Part shown: positions 44,184 through 52,722 of the stretch, one piece after another | How the letters are laid out: every line of letters starts with the position of its first letter | How positions within the stretch are numbered: position 1 is the stretch's first letter | DNA from: Geodermatophilus siccatus | Lineage (GTDB): Bacteria > Actinomycetota > Actinomycetes > Mycobacteriales > Geodermatophilaceae | Assembly: GCF_900103785.1 (NCBI RefSeq) | Contig: NZ_FNHE01000012.1 | Span: 112,144-176,143 of the forward strand | Direction: 5' to 3' | Length of the DNA stretch: 64,000 nucleotides | The notes under the pieces: generated by a model | The model's database searches: none | Seen by the model: the letters and a program-made list of their open reading frames with translations, nothing else | What the model was told of the DNA's origin: nothing | Position numbers and translations under genes: made by a program

Positions 44184-44351
44184 ATGAGCCCGACCACCAC
44201 CGAGACCCGGACCGATGCCCGGCTCCGGCGCAGCCCACGCGCCCGCCGCCACGCGCGCATCGACCGCAGCGCCTGGACCTGCGCCAACTGCGAGCAGCAG
44301 ACCCTGCCCCCGCGCAAGCGCTGCGCGGACTGCGGCACCTCTCGCTACTGA
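44184..44351 (+). CDS. Zinc-ribbon microprotein
   Basis: A 55-residue protein with a strong AGGAGGTGCC ribosome site. A basic N-terminal half (RRSPRARRHARIDR) is followed by CANC...CADC, two CxxC pairs that should bind zinc, and the chain ends right after. It resembles the small zinc-ribbon proteins of actinobacteria whose role is unknown; nucleic-acid or protein binding is possible. It has its own promoter and a hairpin after its stop. Confidence 0.72.
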   Translation: MSPTTTETRTDARLRRSPRARRHARIDRSAWTCANCEQQTLPPRKRCADCGTSRY

Positions 44352-44433
44352 GAGGACCCCGTCCTCCCCACCGCGGGCTCGGGGCGGGACCCGGGACGGG
44401 GCCGCGGCGAGCCTCGGGAGGGGGCCGGGGGCC
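44352..44433. terminator. Hairpin element between convergent genes
   Basis: GAGAGGACCCCGTCC, the core CCACCGCGGGCTCGGGGCGGGACC and GGGACGGGGCC are followed by a second partial copy in the other orientation. It lies between the zinc-ribbon and hemerythrin-like stops. Confidence 0.5.
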
Positions 44434-45159
44434 TCAGCGAGCGGGCGGTTCGCCGCGCAGCCGGACGACGGTCGCGCGGTGGCGGCGCCGGCCGACCAGC
44501 CGCCAGGCCAGCCGGGTGGACGCCGGCAGCCCGGCGAGCAGCCGCGCCCGGTCGGCGGCGCACGCGTCCTCGAGCGCCAGGCCGAGCACCAGCGAGCGCT
44601 CGCGCCGCGACAGCGGGCAGCGTGCCGCCCGGGTGACCTCCGCCCACGCCGCGGGGGACAGGTGCGCGCCGAGCAGCGGCAGCAGCTCCCGTTCCTCCTC
44701 GGCGGTCTGCGCGTCGACGGCGTCGGCGAGGTCCATGCAGGCCAGCGTGACGGCGTCGCGGGCCTTGCCCGAGGCGGCGACCGCCCACTGCCGCGCGGCC
44801 GTGGAGAGGCCGCGCAGCCGCGAGTCGAGGCCGGCGACGCGGGCGTGCCACGCCTCCACCCGCGGCCGCGCGGCCGGCGCCGCGCGCAGCAGCGCCGGCC
44901 ACAGCAGCTCGCGCTCGACGGCGTGGTGGTGCAGCAGCAGGCGGGCGAGCAGGTCGGCGTGCCGGGTCAGGTCCCGGGTGCGGTCGGCGTCGTCGGCGGA
45001 CGCCCACGCGCACAGCTCGGCCAGCAGGCCCAGCTCGCGGCGCACCAGCCGGTGCAGCACCAGCTCGGAGGCGACCGCGCGGGAGGTCGGGACGTCGTCC
45101 GGGCGACCGGCCGCGGCCGTGCGGGCGGGGGAGTGGTGGAGCGCCGGGAAGGTGGGCAT
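44434..45159 (-). CDS. Hemerythrin-like (HHE) domain protein
   Basis: A 241-residue helical protein. LTRHADLLARLLLHHHAVERELLWPAL supplies the His/Glu set of the first helices, and AEEERELLPLLGAHLSP supplies the second, as in HHE proteins that bind a di-iron centre. The C-terminal 50 residues are Arg-rich. Possible roles are oxygen, NO or iron sensing. The ATG has GGAGGTGTGCC upstream. It stands alone between a hairpin and a divergent hydrolase. Confidence 0.78.
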   Translation of the reverse strand: MPTFPALHHSPARTAAAGRPDDVPTSRAVASELVLHRLVRRELGLLAELCAWASADDADRTRDLTRHADLLARLLLHHHAVERELLWPALLRAAPAARPRVEAWHARVAGLDSRLRGLSTAARQWAVAASGKARDAVTLACMDLADAVDAQTAEEERELLPLLGAHLSPAAWAEVTRAARCPLSRRERSLVLGLALEDACAADRARLLAGLPASTRLAWRLVGRRRHRATVVRLRGEPPAR

Positions 45160-45315
45160 GGCACACCTCCGGAGACGGGGGTCCGGACGCGGCGAGCCTA
45201 GGGCCGGCGGCCCCCGCGCGACAGGGCTTCGGGTCCCTGCCGCGTCCCTCCGCCCGGGTCACGACTCGCGGACGGGGGAGGGACAGGAGGGCCCCGCGGC
45301 GGTTACGTTGCCGCG

Positions 45316-46110
45316 GTGAGCGTGATCGCCCGGAACCGGGTCCGCGTGAGCGGGGTGGAGGACGGGCGGCCGGTGGTCTTCGCGCACGGGTTCGGGTGCG
45401 ACCAGGAGATGTGGCGCCTCGTCGCCCCGGAGTTCGCGGTCGACCACCGCGTCGTCCTCTTCGACCACGTCGGGTCGGGCCGGTCGGACCTGTCGGCCTA
45501 CGACCCGGTCAAGTACGGGTCGCTGGACGGGTACGCCGCCGACGTCGTGGAGATCTGCCTCGAGCTGGGGCTGGACGACGTCGTCTTCGTCGGGCACTCG
45601 GTGAGCGCGATGATGGGCGTGCTGGCCGCGGCCCGCGCCCCGGGGCTGTTCGGCGCGCTGGTCATGGTGGGGCCCAACCCCCGCTACGTCGACGACGGCG
45701 ACTACACCGGCGGCTTCTCGCGGGAGGACATCGCCGCGCTGCTGGAGTCCCTCGACAGCAACCACCTGGGCTGGTCGGCTGCGATGGCGCCGGTGATCAT
45801 GGGCAACACCGACCGGCCCGAGCTCACCGCCGAGCTGACCAACAGCTTCTGCCGCACCGACCCCGAGATCGCCCGGCAGTTCGCCCGCGTCACCTTCCTC
45901 TCCGACAACCGCGCCGACCTGCCCGGCGTCCGGGTGCCCACGCTGGTGCTGCAGTGCACCGACGACGCCATCGCCCCCGAGGTGGTCGGCCGGTACGTGC
46001 ACGCCCAGGTGCCGGGCAGCGTCTTCACCCAGCTGGCGGCCACCGGGCACTGCCCGCACCTGTCGGCGCCGGAGGAGACGACCGCCGCGATCCGGGCCTT
46101 CCTCGGGTAG
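45316..46110 (+). CDS. rsbQ: RsbQ-like alpha/beta hydrolase
   Basis: A 264-residue alpha/beta hydrolase very close to Bacillus RsbQ: the start VIARNRVRVSG, FAHGFGCDQEMW, HRVVLFDHVGSG and LDGYAADVVEIC all match. The catalytic triad is Ser95 (GHSVSA), Asp217 (CTDDAI) and His244 (GHCPH). RsbQ turns over an unknown small hydrophobic ligand and thereby activates the phosphatase RsbP in the energy-stress branch of the sigma-B pathway. The next gene, four bases on, encodes a PAS-GAF-phosphatase, exactly such a partner. The GTG lacks a nearby ribosome site; TACGTT six bases before it hints at a leaderless transcript. Confidence 0.88.
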   Translation: MSVIARNRVRVSGVEDGRPVVFAHGFGCDQEMWRLVAPEFAVDHRVVLFDHVGSGRSDLSAYDPVKYGSLDGYAADVVEICLELGLDDVVFVGHSVSAMMGVLAAARAPGLFGALVMVGPNPRYVDDGDYTGGFSREDIAALLESLDSNHLGWSAAMAPVIMGNTDRPELTAELTNSFCRTDPEIARQFARVTFLSDNRADLPGVRVPTLVLQCTDDAIAPEVVGRYVHAQVPGSVFTQLAATGHCPHLSAPEETTAAIRAFLG

Positions 46111-46114
46111 CGCG

Positions 46115-48391
46115 GTGATGGACGAGCCGCGGCGACCGGACCCCCGCGAGGGTCCCGCCGGGCTGCGCCGGCTGCTGGAGGACGACCCGGCCGACCTGTA
46201 CGAGAACGCCCCGTGCGGCTACTTCTCCGCACTCCCCGACGGGCAGCTCGTCAAGGCCAACCGCACCTTCTGCGAGTGGAGCGGGCGGCCGGTCGGCCAG
46301 CTGATCGGGCTGCGCTTCCAGGACCTGCTGAGCATCGGCGGCCGGGTGTTCTACGAGACCCACCTGGCGCCGCTGCTGCGGATGCAGGGGATGGTGCGGG
46401 AGGTGGCGCTCGACCTGGTCCGCGCCGACGGGTCGCTGCTGCCGTGCCTGCTCAACGCCGTCGAGGTGCGCGACGACAAGGGCGCGCCGCTGCTGGTGCG
46501 GGCGACGGTGTTCGAGGCGACGTCCCGGCGCCGGTACGAGCGGGCGCTGCTGGCGGCCCAGCGCGCGGCGGCGGAGTCCGAGCGCCGGGCGCACACGCTG
46601 CAGCAGGTCGTCTCGGAGGTGTCGGCGGCGTCCTCGGCGGGTGACGTGGCCGAGGTGATCGTGCGGCGCAGCCGGGAGGCGGTCGGGGCCAGCGGCGCGG
46701 CCCTGTGGCTGGCCACCGAGCGGCGGGCCAGCCCGCGGACCGGGCCGTCGGTGCCGCCGCTGGAGCTCGCCGCCGCCGACGGGATCGCCCCCGAGCTGCT
46801 GGAGGCGATGGAGGCCGCGGCCTTCGGCGGCGCGGAGCTCGTGCGCGACGGCGGGGTGCACACGGTGCCGCTGGGCGCGGGGCTGCGGTCGGTGTGGCCG
46901 GGGCTGGCCACGGCGATGGAGGAGGCCGGGCAGGAGGCGCTGGTCGTCGTCCCGGTGGACGCCGACGCCCGCCACCTGGGCGCGCTGGTGCTGCTGCTCG
47001 GCGTCGCGGGGGACACCGGGCTGATCGACCTCACCCCGCCGGGCGAACGGGGTCAGCTGGTCCAGGCCGACGCCGACCTGCTGGCCACCGTCGGTCGCCA
47101 GGCGGGCCAGGCGATCGAGCGGGTGCGGCTGTACGAGGAGACCGCGCGGCACGCGGAGCGCTCGGCGTTCCTGCTCGACGCGGCCAAGCTGATGGCCTCG
47201 GCCGGGGACGTCACCGAGACCGCGGAGCGGCTGGCCGAGCTGGCGGTCCCGCGGCTGGCCGACGTCTGCGTCATCGACCTGACCGTCGAGCACGGCCTGG
47301 TCCGGGCGGCCGCCCGGCACGGCGACCCGTCGCGGCAGGGCCTGGCCGCCGCGCTGCAGGAGCGGCACCTGCCGCACCACGAGTCACCGCACCCGGCCGT
47401 GCAGGCCGTGGAGCTGGGCCGGACGGTGTGGATCCGCGAGGTGACCGACCGGTGGCTGGCCGAGATCACCGCCGACGAGGAGCACCTGGAGCTCGCCCGC
47501 GCCCTGGAGCTGGTCAACCTCGTCTGCGTGCCGCTGCTGGCCGACGGGCGCGTCCTCGGTGTCCTCAGCCTGGGCAGCGACCGGCGGCGCGGGCCGTTCA
47601 CGCCGGCCGACGTCGAGGTGGCCGAGCAGCTGGCGCTGCAGGTGTCGCAGGTGGTGGACAAGGCGCAGCGCCTGGAGCTGGAGACCCGGACGTCGCACAC
47701 GCTGCAGGCCAACCTGCTGCCGCCGGCGCCGCCGCCGGTGCCGGGGCTGTCGGTCGCCGTCCGGTACCTGCCGGCCAGCCGTGGTGCCGACGTGGGCGGC
47801 GACTTCTACGACGTCGTCCCCCTGCCGGGCGGACAGGTGGCCCTGGCGGTGGGGGACGTCGTCGGGCACGACATCCGCGCGGCGGCGGTGATGGGCCAGC
47901 TGCGCAGCGTCTACCGGGCGCTGCTGGTCGACCGGCCGCCGCCGAGCGCGGTCATCGACCGGCTGCAGGCGAGCTGGTCGCTGCTGGGCCTGCAGCTCAT
48001 GGCCACCGCCCTGTTCGCGGTGCTCGACCCGGGCAGCGGCCGGCTGCGGGTCGCCTCGGCCGGGCACCTGGCGCCGCTGCTGGTCGCCGGCGGGACGGCG
48101 GAGCTGCTCGAGGTGCGACCCAGCCGGATGCTCGGTGCCCCGGCGGCGCCGGGCCCCGCGGTGGAGTGGGCGGGGGTGCTCGCCCCGGAGGCGACGCTGC
48201 TGCTCTACACCGACGGGCTGGTGGAGAGCCGGGACGCCGACCTCGACCGGGGCCTGGCCGCGCTGCGGGACGCGGCGGTGCGGGCCGGCACGACCGACCC
48301 CGACGAGCTGTGCGACCGGTTGCTGGCCGAGCTGGCGAGCGGGGTGCGCGCCGACGACGTGGCGCTGCTGGCGATCGGTCGGTCGCCCTAG
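46115..48391 (+). CDS. RsbP-like PAS-GAF-GAF-SpoIIE serine phosphatase
   Basis: A 758-residue signalling phosphatase. Residues about 25-145 are a PAS domain (YENAPCGYFSALPDGQLVKAN), a short coiled coil follows, two GAF domains occupy about 165-345 and 350-520, and the rest is a SpoIIE/PP2C catalytic domain with metal-binding Asp563 (GGDFYD), Asp581 (GDVVGHD) and the closing DDVALLAI. Bacillus RsbP has only PAS plus phosphatase, so the GAF pair adds input. It probably dephosphorylates a STAS antagonist such as the one at 17437. Start GTG 46115 or ATG 46118. Confidence 0.88.
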   Translation: MMDEPRRPDPREGPAGLRRLLEDDPADLYENAPCGYFSALPDGQLVKANRTFCEWSGRPVGQLIGLRFQDLLSIGGRVFYETHLAPLLRMQGMVREVALDLVRADGSLLPCLLNAVEVRDDKGAPLLVRATVFEATSRRRYERALLAAQRAAAESERRAHTLQQVVSEVSAASSAGDVAEVIVRRSREAVGASGAALWLATERRASPRTGPSVPPLELAAADGIAPELLEAMEAAAFGGAELVRDGGVHTVPLGAGLRSVWPGLATAMEEAGQEALVVVPVDADARHLGALVLLLGVAGDTGLIDLTPPGERGQLVQADADLLATVGRQAGQAIERVRLYEETARHAERSAFLLDAAKLMASAGDVTETAERLAELAVPRLADVCVIDLTVEHGLVRAAARHGDPSRQGLAAALQERHLPHHESPHPAVQAVELGRTVWIREVTDRWLAEITADEEHLELARALELVNLVCVPLLADGRVLGVLSLGSDRRRGPFTPADVEVAEQLALQVSQVVDKAQRLELETRTSHTLQANLLPPAPPPVPGLSVAVRYLPASRGADVGGDFYDVVPLPGGQVALAVGDVVGHDIRAAAVMGQLRSVYRALLVDRPPPSAVIDRLQASWSLLGLQLMATALFAVLDPGSGRLRVASAGHLAPLLVAGGTAELLEVRPSRMLGAPAAPGPAVEWAGVLAPEATLLLYTDGLVESRDADLDRGLAALRDAAVRAGTTDPDELCDRLLAELASGVRADDVALLAIGRSP

Positions 48392-48497
48392 GTCCGACAC
48401 GCCGCGGTCCCGGCACGGGTTCCCTCGGACAGCCCTGGCTTCCTGGGCCTGCGCGGGCCACCATCGAGCGCAGGCACGTGTGGCGCGGGAGGCGGCC

Positions 48498-48851
48498 ATG
48501 GAGCGTCGACCCAACGCGGTGACCGAGTCGATCGACGGGGCCACCGGCGACATCACGATGTCCGGCGACGCGATGCGGTGGTCGCCGGAGCTGGCCGACG
48601 GCCAGGCGCGGGCGGACGGTGTGCCCGGTGCCCTCCCCGGGGTCGACGTCGCGGCCGGCTTCGGCGCGCTGCTCGGCCTCGACGGCCCGGGGGTGCGGCG
48701 GCTGGTGTCCGGCGCGGTGACCTCGCTGGCGACCGTGGCCGGGGACGTCGTCGCCGAGCTGCGCCAGCTCACCCGCGGTCCCGAGGAGGACGAGGGCGAG
48801 GAGGACGACGGCGACCCGCCCGACGTCCCCCCGCAGGCGTCTCCCGGCTGA
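48498..48851 (+). CDS. Hypothetical protein
   Basis: A 117-residue protein with a good GGGAGG site before its ATG. The N-terminal half is polar (MERRPNAVTESIDGATGD), a helical stretch follows (VRRLVSGAVTSLATVAGDVVAELRQL), and the end is strongly acidic (EEDEGEEDDGD). No family recognised. It lies between the phosphatase and an acyl-CoA dehydrogenase, separated from each by about 100 bases. Confidence 0.6.
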   Translation: MERRPNAVTESIDGATGDITMSGDAMRWSPELADGQARADGVPGALPGVDVAAGFGALLGLDGPGVRRLVSGAVTSLATVAGDVVAELRQLTRGPEEDEGEEDDGDPPDVPPQASPG

Positions 48852-48941
48852 CCGGGGTCCCCGGACGCCGGCGCGCTGCCCACGCCACCGCCCTGTACAA
48901 CCAGGGGGGCACAGCCACACCGACGTGGGGAGTCGCACCGC

Positions 48942-50108
48942 ATGAGCAGTTCCCTGACCCTGGCGCCCGCGCCGCCGTCCGAGGCCGCCGAGGAGGTCCG
49001 CACCCAGGTGCGGGGGTTCCTGGCCGACGAGCTGGCCGCGGGCACCTTCACCACGCACGTCGACACGTGGCTGTCCGGCGTCGACCCCGCGTTCTCCCGC
49101 AAGCTGGGCGAGCGCGGCTGGCTGGGGATGACCTGGCCGAAGCGGTACGGCGGGCACGAGCGCTCGGCGATGGAGCGCTACGCGGTGACCGAGGAGCTGC
49201 TGGCCGCCGGCGCCCCCGTGGCGGCGCACTGGATCGCCGACCGCCAGTCCGGGCCGAACCTGCTCCGCTACGGCACCGAGGCGCAGCGGCAGGCGATCCT
49301 GCCGCGGATCGCCGCGGGGGAGTGCTACTTCGTCATCGGCATGAGCGAGCCGGACTCCGGCTCCGACCTCGCCTCGATCCGCACCCGCGCGGCCCGCAAC
49401 GCCGACGGCGACTGGGTGGTCAACGGCGCCAAGGTGTGGACGTCGAACGCGCACCACTCGCACTACGCGATCACGCTCGTGCGCACCGGCCCGCCCGGGG
49501 AGGGCCCGCGTGGCAAGCACCAGGGCCTGACCCAGCTGCTGGTCGACCTGTCGCTGCCGGGCATCGCCATCAACCCGATCCGCATCCTCGACGGCGGCCA
49601 CCACTTCAACGAGGTCGTGTTCGAGGACGTCGTCGTCCCCGGCGACATGCTGCTCGGGGAGGAGGGCGCCGGCTGGCACCAGGTGACCGCGGAGCTGGCC
49701 TTCGAGCGGTCCGGGCCGGAGCGGTTCCTGTCGACCTACCCCCTCCTCGCGGAGTTCGGCCGGCGCGCCTGCGACACCGGCGACCGCGCGCAGCTGGCCA
49801 CGCTGGGCCGGCTCTCGGCGCGGCTGCTGGCGCTGCGCCAGCTCTCCCTGCGGATCGCGGCAGCGCTGGACCGCGGCGAGCTGCCCGACATCCCGGCGGC
49901 GCTGGTCAAGGACGTGGGGACGACCTTCGAGGCCGACGTGGCCGACGAGATCCGCCGGGTGGTCGAGGTGACGCCGTCGCTGGACTCGCCGGACCCGCTG
50001 GGGCGGGCGCTGGCGGAGGCACAGCTGCACGCGCCGGGCTACACGCTGCGGGGCGGGACCAACGAGATCCTGCGCGGGATCGTGGCGCGCGGGCTGGGGC
50101 TGCGCTGA
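48942..50108 (+). CDS. Acyl-CoA dehydrogenase
   Basis: A 388-residue flavoenzyme. The FAD-contact segment FVIGMSEPDSGSDLASI is near residue 128, VNGAKVWTSNAHHSHYAI follows, and the C-terminal domain ends with LRGGTNEILRGIVARGLGL. The catalytic base is probably provided near the C-terminal helix, but I cannot place it. It oxidises an acyl-CoA at the alpha-beta bond and passes electrons to ETF. Its stop overlaps the next start by one base (TGATG); the two resemble the heterodimeric pairs that act on sterol side-chain or branched acyl-CoAs. Confidence 0.88.
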   Translation: MSSSLTLAPAPPSEAAEEVRTQVRGFLADELAAGTFTTHVDTWLSGVDPAFSRKLGERGWLGMTWPKRYGGHERSAMERYAVTEELLAAGAPVAAHWIADRQSGPNLLRYGTEAQRQAILPRIAAGECYFVIGMSEPDSGSDLASIRTRAARNADGDWVVNGAKVWTSNAHHSHYAITLVRTGPPGEGPRGKHQGLTQLLVDLSLPGIAINPIRILDGGHHFNEVVFEDVVVPGDMLLGEEGAGWHQVTAELAFERSGPERFLSTYPLLAEFGRRACDTGDRAQLATLGRLSARLLALRQLSLRIAAALDRGELPDIPAALVKDVGTTFEADVADEIRRVVEVTPSLDSPDPLGRALAEAQLHAPGYTLRGGTNEILRGIVARGLGLR

Positions 50109-51181
50109 TGGCATCCGACCAGGACCTGGTGGTCGAGACCGTCCGGGACATCCTCTCGTCGCACGAGCCGTTCGCCCTCACCGCCGACACCGCGTGGGAC
50201 GCCGGGCTGTGGGCCGATCTGGCCGAGGCCGGGCTGACCGGGGTGGGGCTGCCCGAGGAGGCCGGCGGTTCCGGCGGCGAGCTGGCCGACGCGGTGGCCG
50301 TCGTCCGCACGCTGGCCGCCGGCGCGGGAGCGGTGCCGGTGGCCGAGCAGCTGCTGGCCGCGGGGCCGGCGCTGCTGGCCGCCGACCTCGACCTGCCCGA
50401 CCCGGCCGAGCCGCTGACGCTGGCGATCGCGGGCGCGGTGCACGCCGAGCCGTCGGACGACGGCGACGGGCCGGGGCGCTGGACGCTGACCGGCACCGCG
50501 ACCGACGTCGCGTGGGCGGGGGTCGCCAGGCACGTCGCCGTCCTGGCGCAGCCGCCCGAGGGCATCGAGGGCGCCGTGCTCGCGCTGGTGGACGCCGAGG
50601 AACTGGCGACCAGCGACGCGCGCAACCTGGCCGGGGAGCCGCGCGGGTCGCTGGTGCTCGGGGGCACCGCGGCGTCCGGCGCGCTGCTGACCGCCGCCCA
50701 GGCCGGCGAGGTGCGGGCCCGCTACGCGCTGGCGCGGGCCGTGCAGCTGGCGGCGGCGCTGGAGCAGGTGCTGGCCTGGACGGTGCAGTACGCCGGGGAG
50801 CGGCACCAGTTCGGCCGGCCGCTGGGCAGGTTCCAGGCGGTGCAGATGGAGCTGGCGGAGATGGCCGGCGAGGTCACGGCGGTGACCGCCCTGGTCGACG
50901 CCGCCGTCCAGACGCTGGACCGCGATGAGGACGTCGTGCTGGCCGCGGCGGCGGCGAAGGTGCGCGCCGGTGCGGCGGTCGAGGTCGTGGCCCGGCTCGC
51001 GCACCAGGTGCACGGCGCGATCGGGTTCACCCAGGAGCACCGGCTGCACCACCTGACCCGGCGGCTGTGGTCGTGGCGCGACGAGGCCGGCTCCGAGCTG
51101 ACCTGGTCGCAGGTGCTGGGCGTGGGCCTGCTCGCCCAGGGCGGCGACGGGCTCTGGCCGGCCCTGACCCGGGTGGTCTGA
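50108..51181 (+). CDS. Acyl-CoA dehydrogenase, partner subunit
   Basis: A 357-residue acyl-CoA dehydrogenase homologue with a degenerate middle domain (no SEPDSGSD-like segment; TLTGTATDVAWAGVARHVAVL instead) but a normal C-terminal domain: ERHQFGRPLGRFQAVQMELAEM and HQVHGAIGFTQEHRLHHLTRRLW. The pairing with a full-length subunit matches alpha2-beta2 FadE-type complexes of actinobacteria, where each partner contributes part of the site. Translationally coupled to the upstream gene. Confidence 0.86.
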   Translation: MASDQDLVVETVRDILSSHEPFALTADTAWDAGLWADLAEAGLTGVGLPEEAGGSGGELADAVAVVRTLAAGAGAVPVAEQLLAAGPALLAADLDLPDPAEPLTLAIAGAVHAEPSDDGDGPGRWTLTGTATDVAWAGVARHVAVLAQPPEGIEGAVLALVDAEELATSDARNLAGEPRGSLVLGGTAASGALLTAAQAGEVRARYALARAVQLAAALEQVLAWTVQYAGERHQFGRPLGRFQAVQMELAEMAGEVTAVTALVDAAVQTLDRDEDVVLAAAAAKVRAGAAVEVVARLAHQVHGAIGFTQEHRLHHLTRRLWSWRDEAGSELTWSQVLGVGLLAQGGDGLWPALTRVV

Positions 51182-51250
51182 GGAAGGGCTCCCTGCCCCT
51201 GCTGCCGTCCCTCCCGAGGCCGCCCCGAGCGGGCGAGGGGGGACGTGGTC

Positions 51251-51302
51251 CCTGCGACCTCCACCGCTGCTTCCTCCTGGAAGCAGCGGTGGAGGTCGCA
51301 GG
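51251..51302. repeat. Perfect 24-bp inverted repeat with 4-base loop
   Basis: The left arm at 51251-51274 begins CCTGCGACCTCC and is the exact complement of the right arm at 51279-51302, which ends GGAGGTCGCAGG; the loop is TCCT. It lies between convergent stops, after a weaker family hairpin at 51182-51250, and may act as a bidirectional terminator. It is longer and better matched than any other hairpin here. Confidence 0.85.
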
Positions 51303-51378
51303 AGGAGACCCGGGCGGGCGGGGACCCGGGGCGCCACACCCCGTCGCGGGGCCGGTCGGCCGACCGGCCCCGCCGTGC

Positions 51379-51999
51379 TCACGCGGTGTCGGGGACCCGC
51401 AGGTGGGCGAGGACGAGCTCGAACTCGGCCACCTCGGTGATCTCCCCGTTCCCCGCGGCGGCGAACTCCTCGCGGACGGCCGTGGCGTCGGTCCGGGAGC
51501 GCTCCAGCGTCAGGCGGTCGGCGTAGGTGGCCGAGGCGGCGGCCCGGCCCTCCCGGGGGTCGACGAGCAGGCTGGCGCTGCAGAAGCCGTCGAGCTCCTC
51601 GAGCCGCGGCAGCAGGCGCGTCCGGTAGGCGTCGAGGGCCGGCGCCATCCGGCTGGGGTCGGTCCGGGTCCAGGTGACCCGGGTGCACGCTCCGTCGGGC
51701 GCCTCGCGCACCCGGTGCACCACGGCGATCTCCCACGTGTGCAGCTCCACCGAGCCGCCGAGGACCTCGGCGAAGCGGGCCCGCAGCGGCCGCAGCTGCT
51801 CGCCGGTGTCGGCCATGGCGGCCTCGTCCTTCCAGGACGTGGTGGCGATGCAGCGCCCGGAGTCACGGTCGGCGAGCATGGACAGGCCCACGTAGCCGGG
51901 CAGTCCCTCGACGGCCGGCATGACCCGGTCCCGCAGGAAGGCGACGCCCTCGTCGATGGCCGCCGGGTCGCCCTGGACGGTGGTGGTGCGTGCGTACAC
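51379..51999 (-). CDS. Two-domain dimeric alpha/beta-barrel (ABM-like) protein, copy 1
   Basis: A 206-residue protein made of two similar halves of about 100 residues, each a ferredoxin-like barrel: FLRDRVMPAVEGLPGYVGLSML in the first and RTRLLPRLEELDGFCSASLLV in the second. The segment IATTSWKDEAAM is typical of antibiotic-biosynthesis monooxygenase-like folds. No cofactor site is seen. Start GTG with GGAGAGAG upstream. It is the downstream member of a tandem duplicate pair. Confidence 0.72.
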   Translation of the reverse strand: MYARTTTVQGDPAAIDEGVAFLRDRVMPAVEGLPGYVGLSMLADRDSGRCIATTSWKDEAAMADTGEQLRPLRARFAEVLGGSVELHTWEIAVVHRVREAPDGACTRVTWTRTDPSRMAPALDAYRTRLLPRLEELDGFCSASLLVDPREGRAAASATYADRLTLERSRTDATAVREEFAAAGNGEITEVAEFELVLAHLRVPDTA

Positions 52000-52029
52000 G
52001 TGCTCTCTCCTCTCCCGGCGGCCCGGCCG

Positions 52030-52098
52030 GGGGGTTGCGGATGGCCTCCCTGCAGGGTCCCGCCGCGAGCCTGGGAGCGGTGGGGGCAGGGAGGTCCT
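52030..52098. terminator. Hairpin element between duplicated genes
   Basis: CCTCCCTGCAGGGTCCCGCC, the core GCGAGCCTGGGAGCGGTGGGGG and CAGGGAGGTCC form a family hairpin in the orientation of the minus strand, after the stop of copy 2. Confidence 0.55.
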
Positions 52099-52101
52099 TC
52101 T

Positions 52102-52722
52102 TCACGCGGTCTCGGGTACCCGCAGGTGGGCGAGGACCAGGTCGAACTCCCGGACGTCGGTGACGGCCAGGCCCATCCTCGTCGCGAAGTCGTCGCGCAG
52201 CGCGCGGGCGCTCTCGCGGTTCTCGACCATGTCCTCCCGGCTGTCGTAGGTGACCGCCGAGACGGCCATGCCCTCGGCCGGGTGGGTCATGAGGCTGACG
52301 CTGCAGAAGCCGGCGAGGTCGTCCAGCCGCGGCATGACGCTCATCCGGAAGGCGTCGATGGCGCGCTCCATGCCGTCGGGCTCGCCGCGGATCCACGTCA
52401 CGCGGGCGCAGGCGCCGTGGTGGGCCTCGTGCCGGCGGTGCATGGCCGACACCTCCCACTCCTGCACCTCGTACCCGCCGCCGAAGACCTCCACCGCCCG
52501 GTCCCGCATCGGCCGCACCCCCTCGGCGCTGGCCTGCATCGCCTCCCGGTCGCGCCAGGACGTCGTGACGATGCACATCCCGGAGTCCCGGTCGGCGAGC
52601 AGGGACAGCCCGACGCAGCCGTCCATGCCGCGGACGGCGGGCATCAACTCGTCGCGGACGAAGTCGATCCCCGCGTCCATCGACTGCGGGTTGCCACGGA
52701 TGGTGGTCGAGCGTGCGTACAC
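52102..52722 (-). CDS. Two-domain dimeric alpha/beta-barrel (ABM-like) protein, copy 2
   Basis: A 206-residue paralogue of the downstream protein with the same two-half layout and shared anchors (YARSTT at the start, LSLLADRDSG, TTSWRD, RVTW, FELVLAHLRVP-type end). Identity looks near one half over the full length. The GTG start at 52722 gives exactly the same length as copy 1 and has GGAGAGG upstream; the longer frame enters the divergent promoter. Function unknown; monooxygenase or signalling roles are possible for this fold. Confidence 0.72.
   Translation of the reverse strand: MYARSTTIRGNPQSMDAGIDFVRDELMPAVRGMDGCVGLSLLADRDSGMCIVTTSWRDREAMQASAEGVRPMRDRAVEVFGGGYEVQEWEVSAMHRRHEAHHGACARVTWIRGEPDGMERAIDAFRMSVMPRLDDLAGFCSVSLMTHPAEGMAVSAVTYDSREDMVENRESARALRDDFATRMGLAVTDVREFDLVLAHLRVPETA

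Noticed and set aside
44434..45159. Linking the hemerythrin-like protein to the lar or rsb genes
   Set aside because: It is on the opposite strand, with a terminator on one side and its own promoter on the other, so no shared unit is supported.
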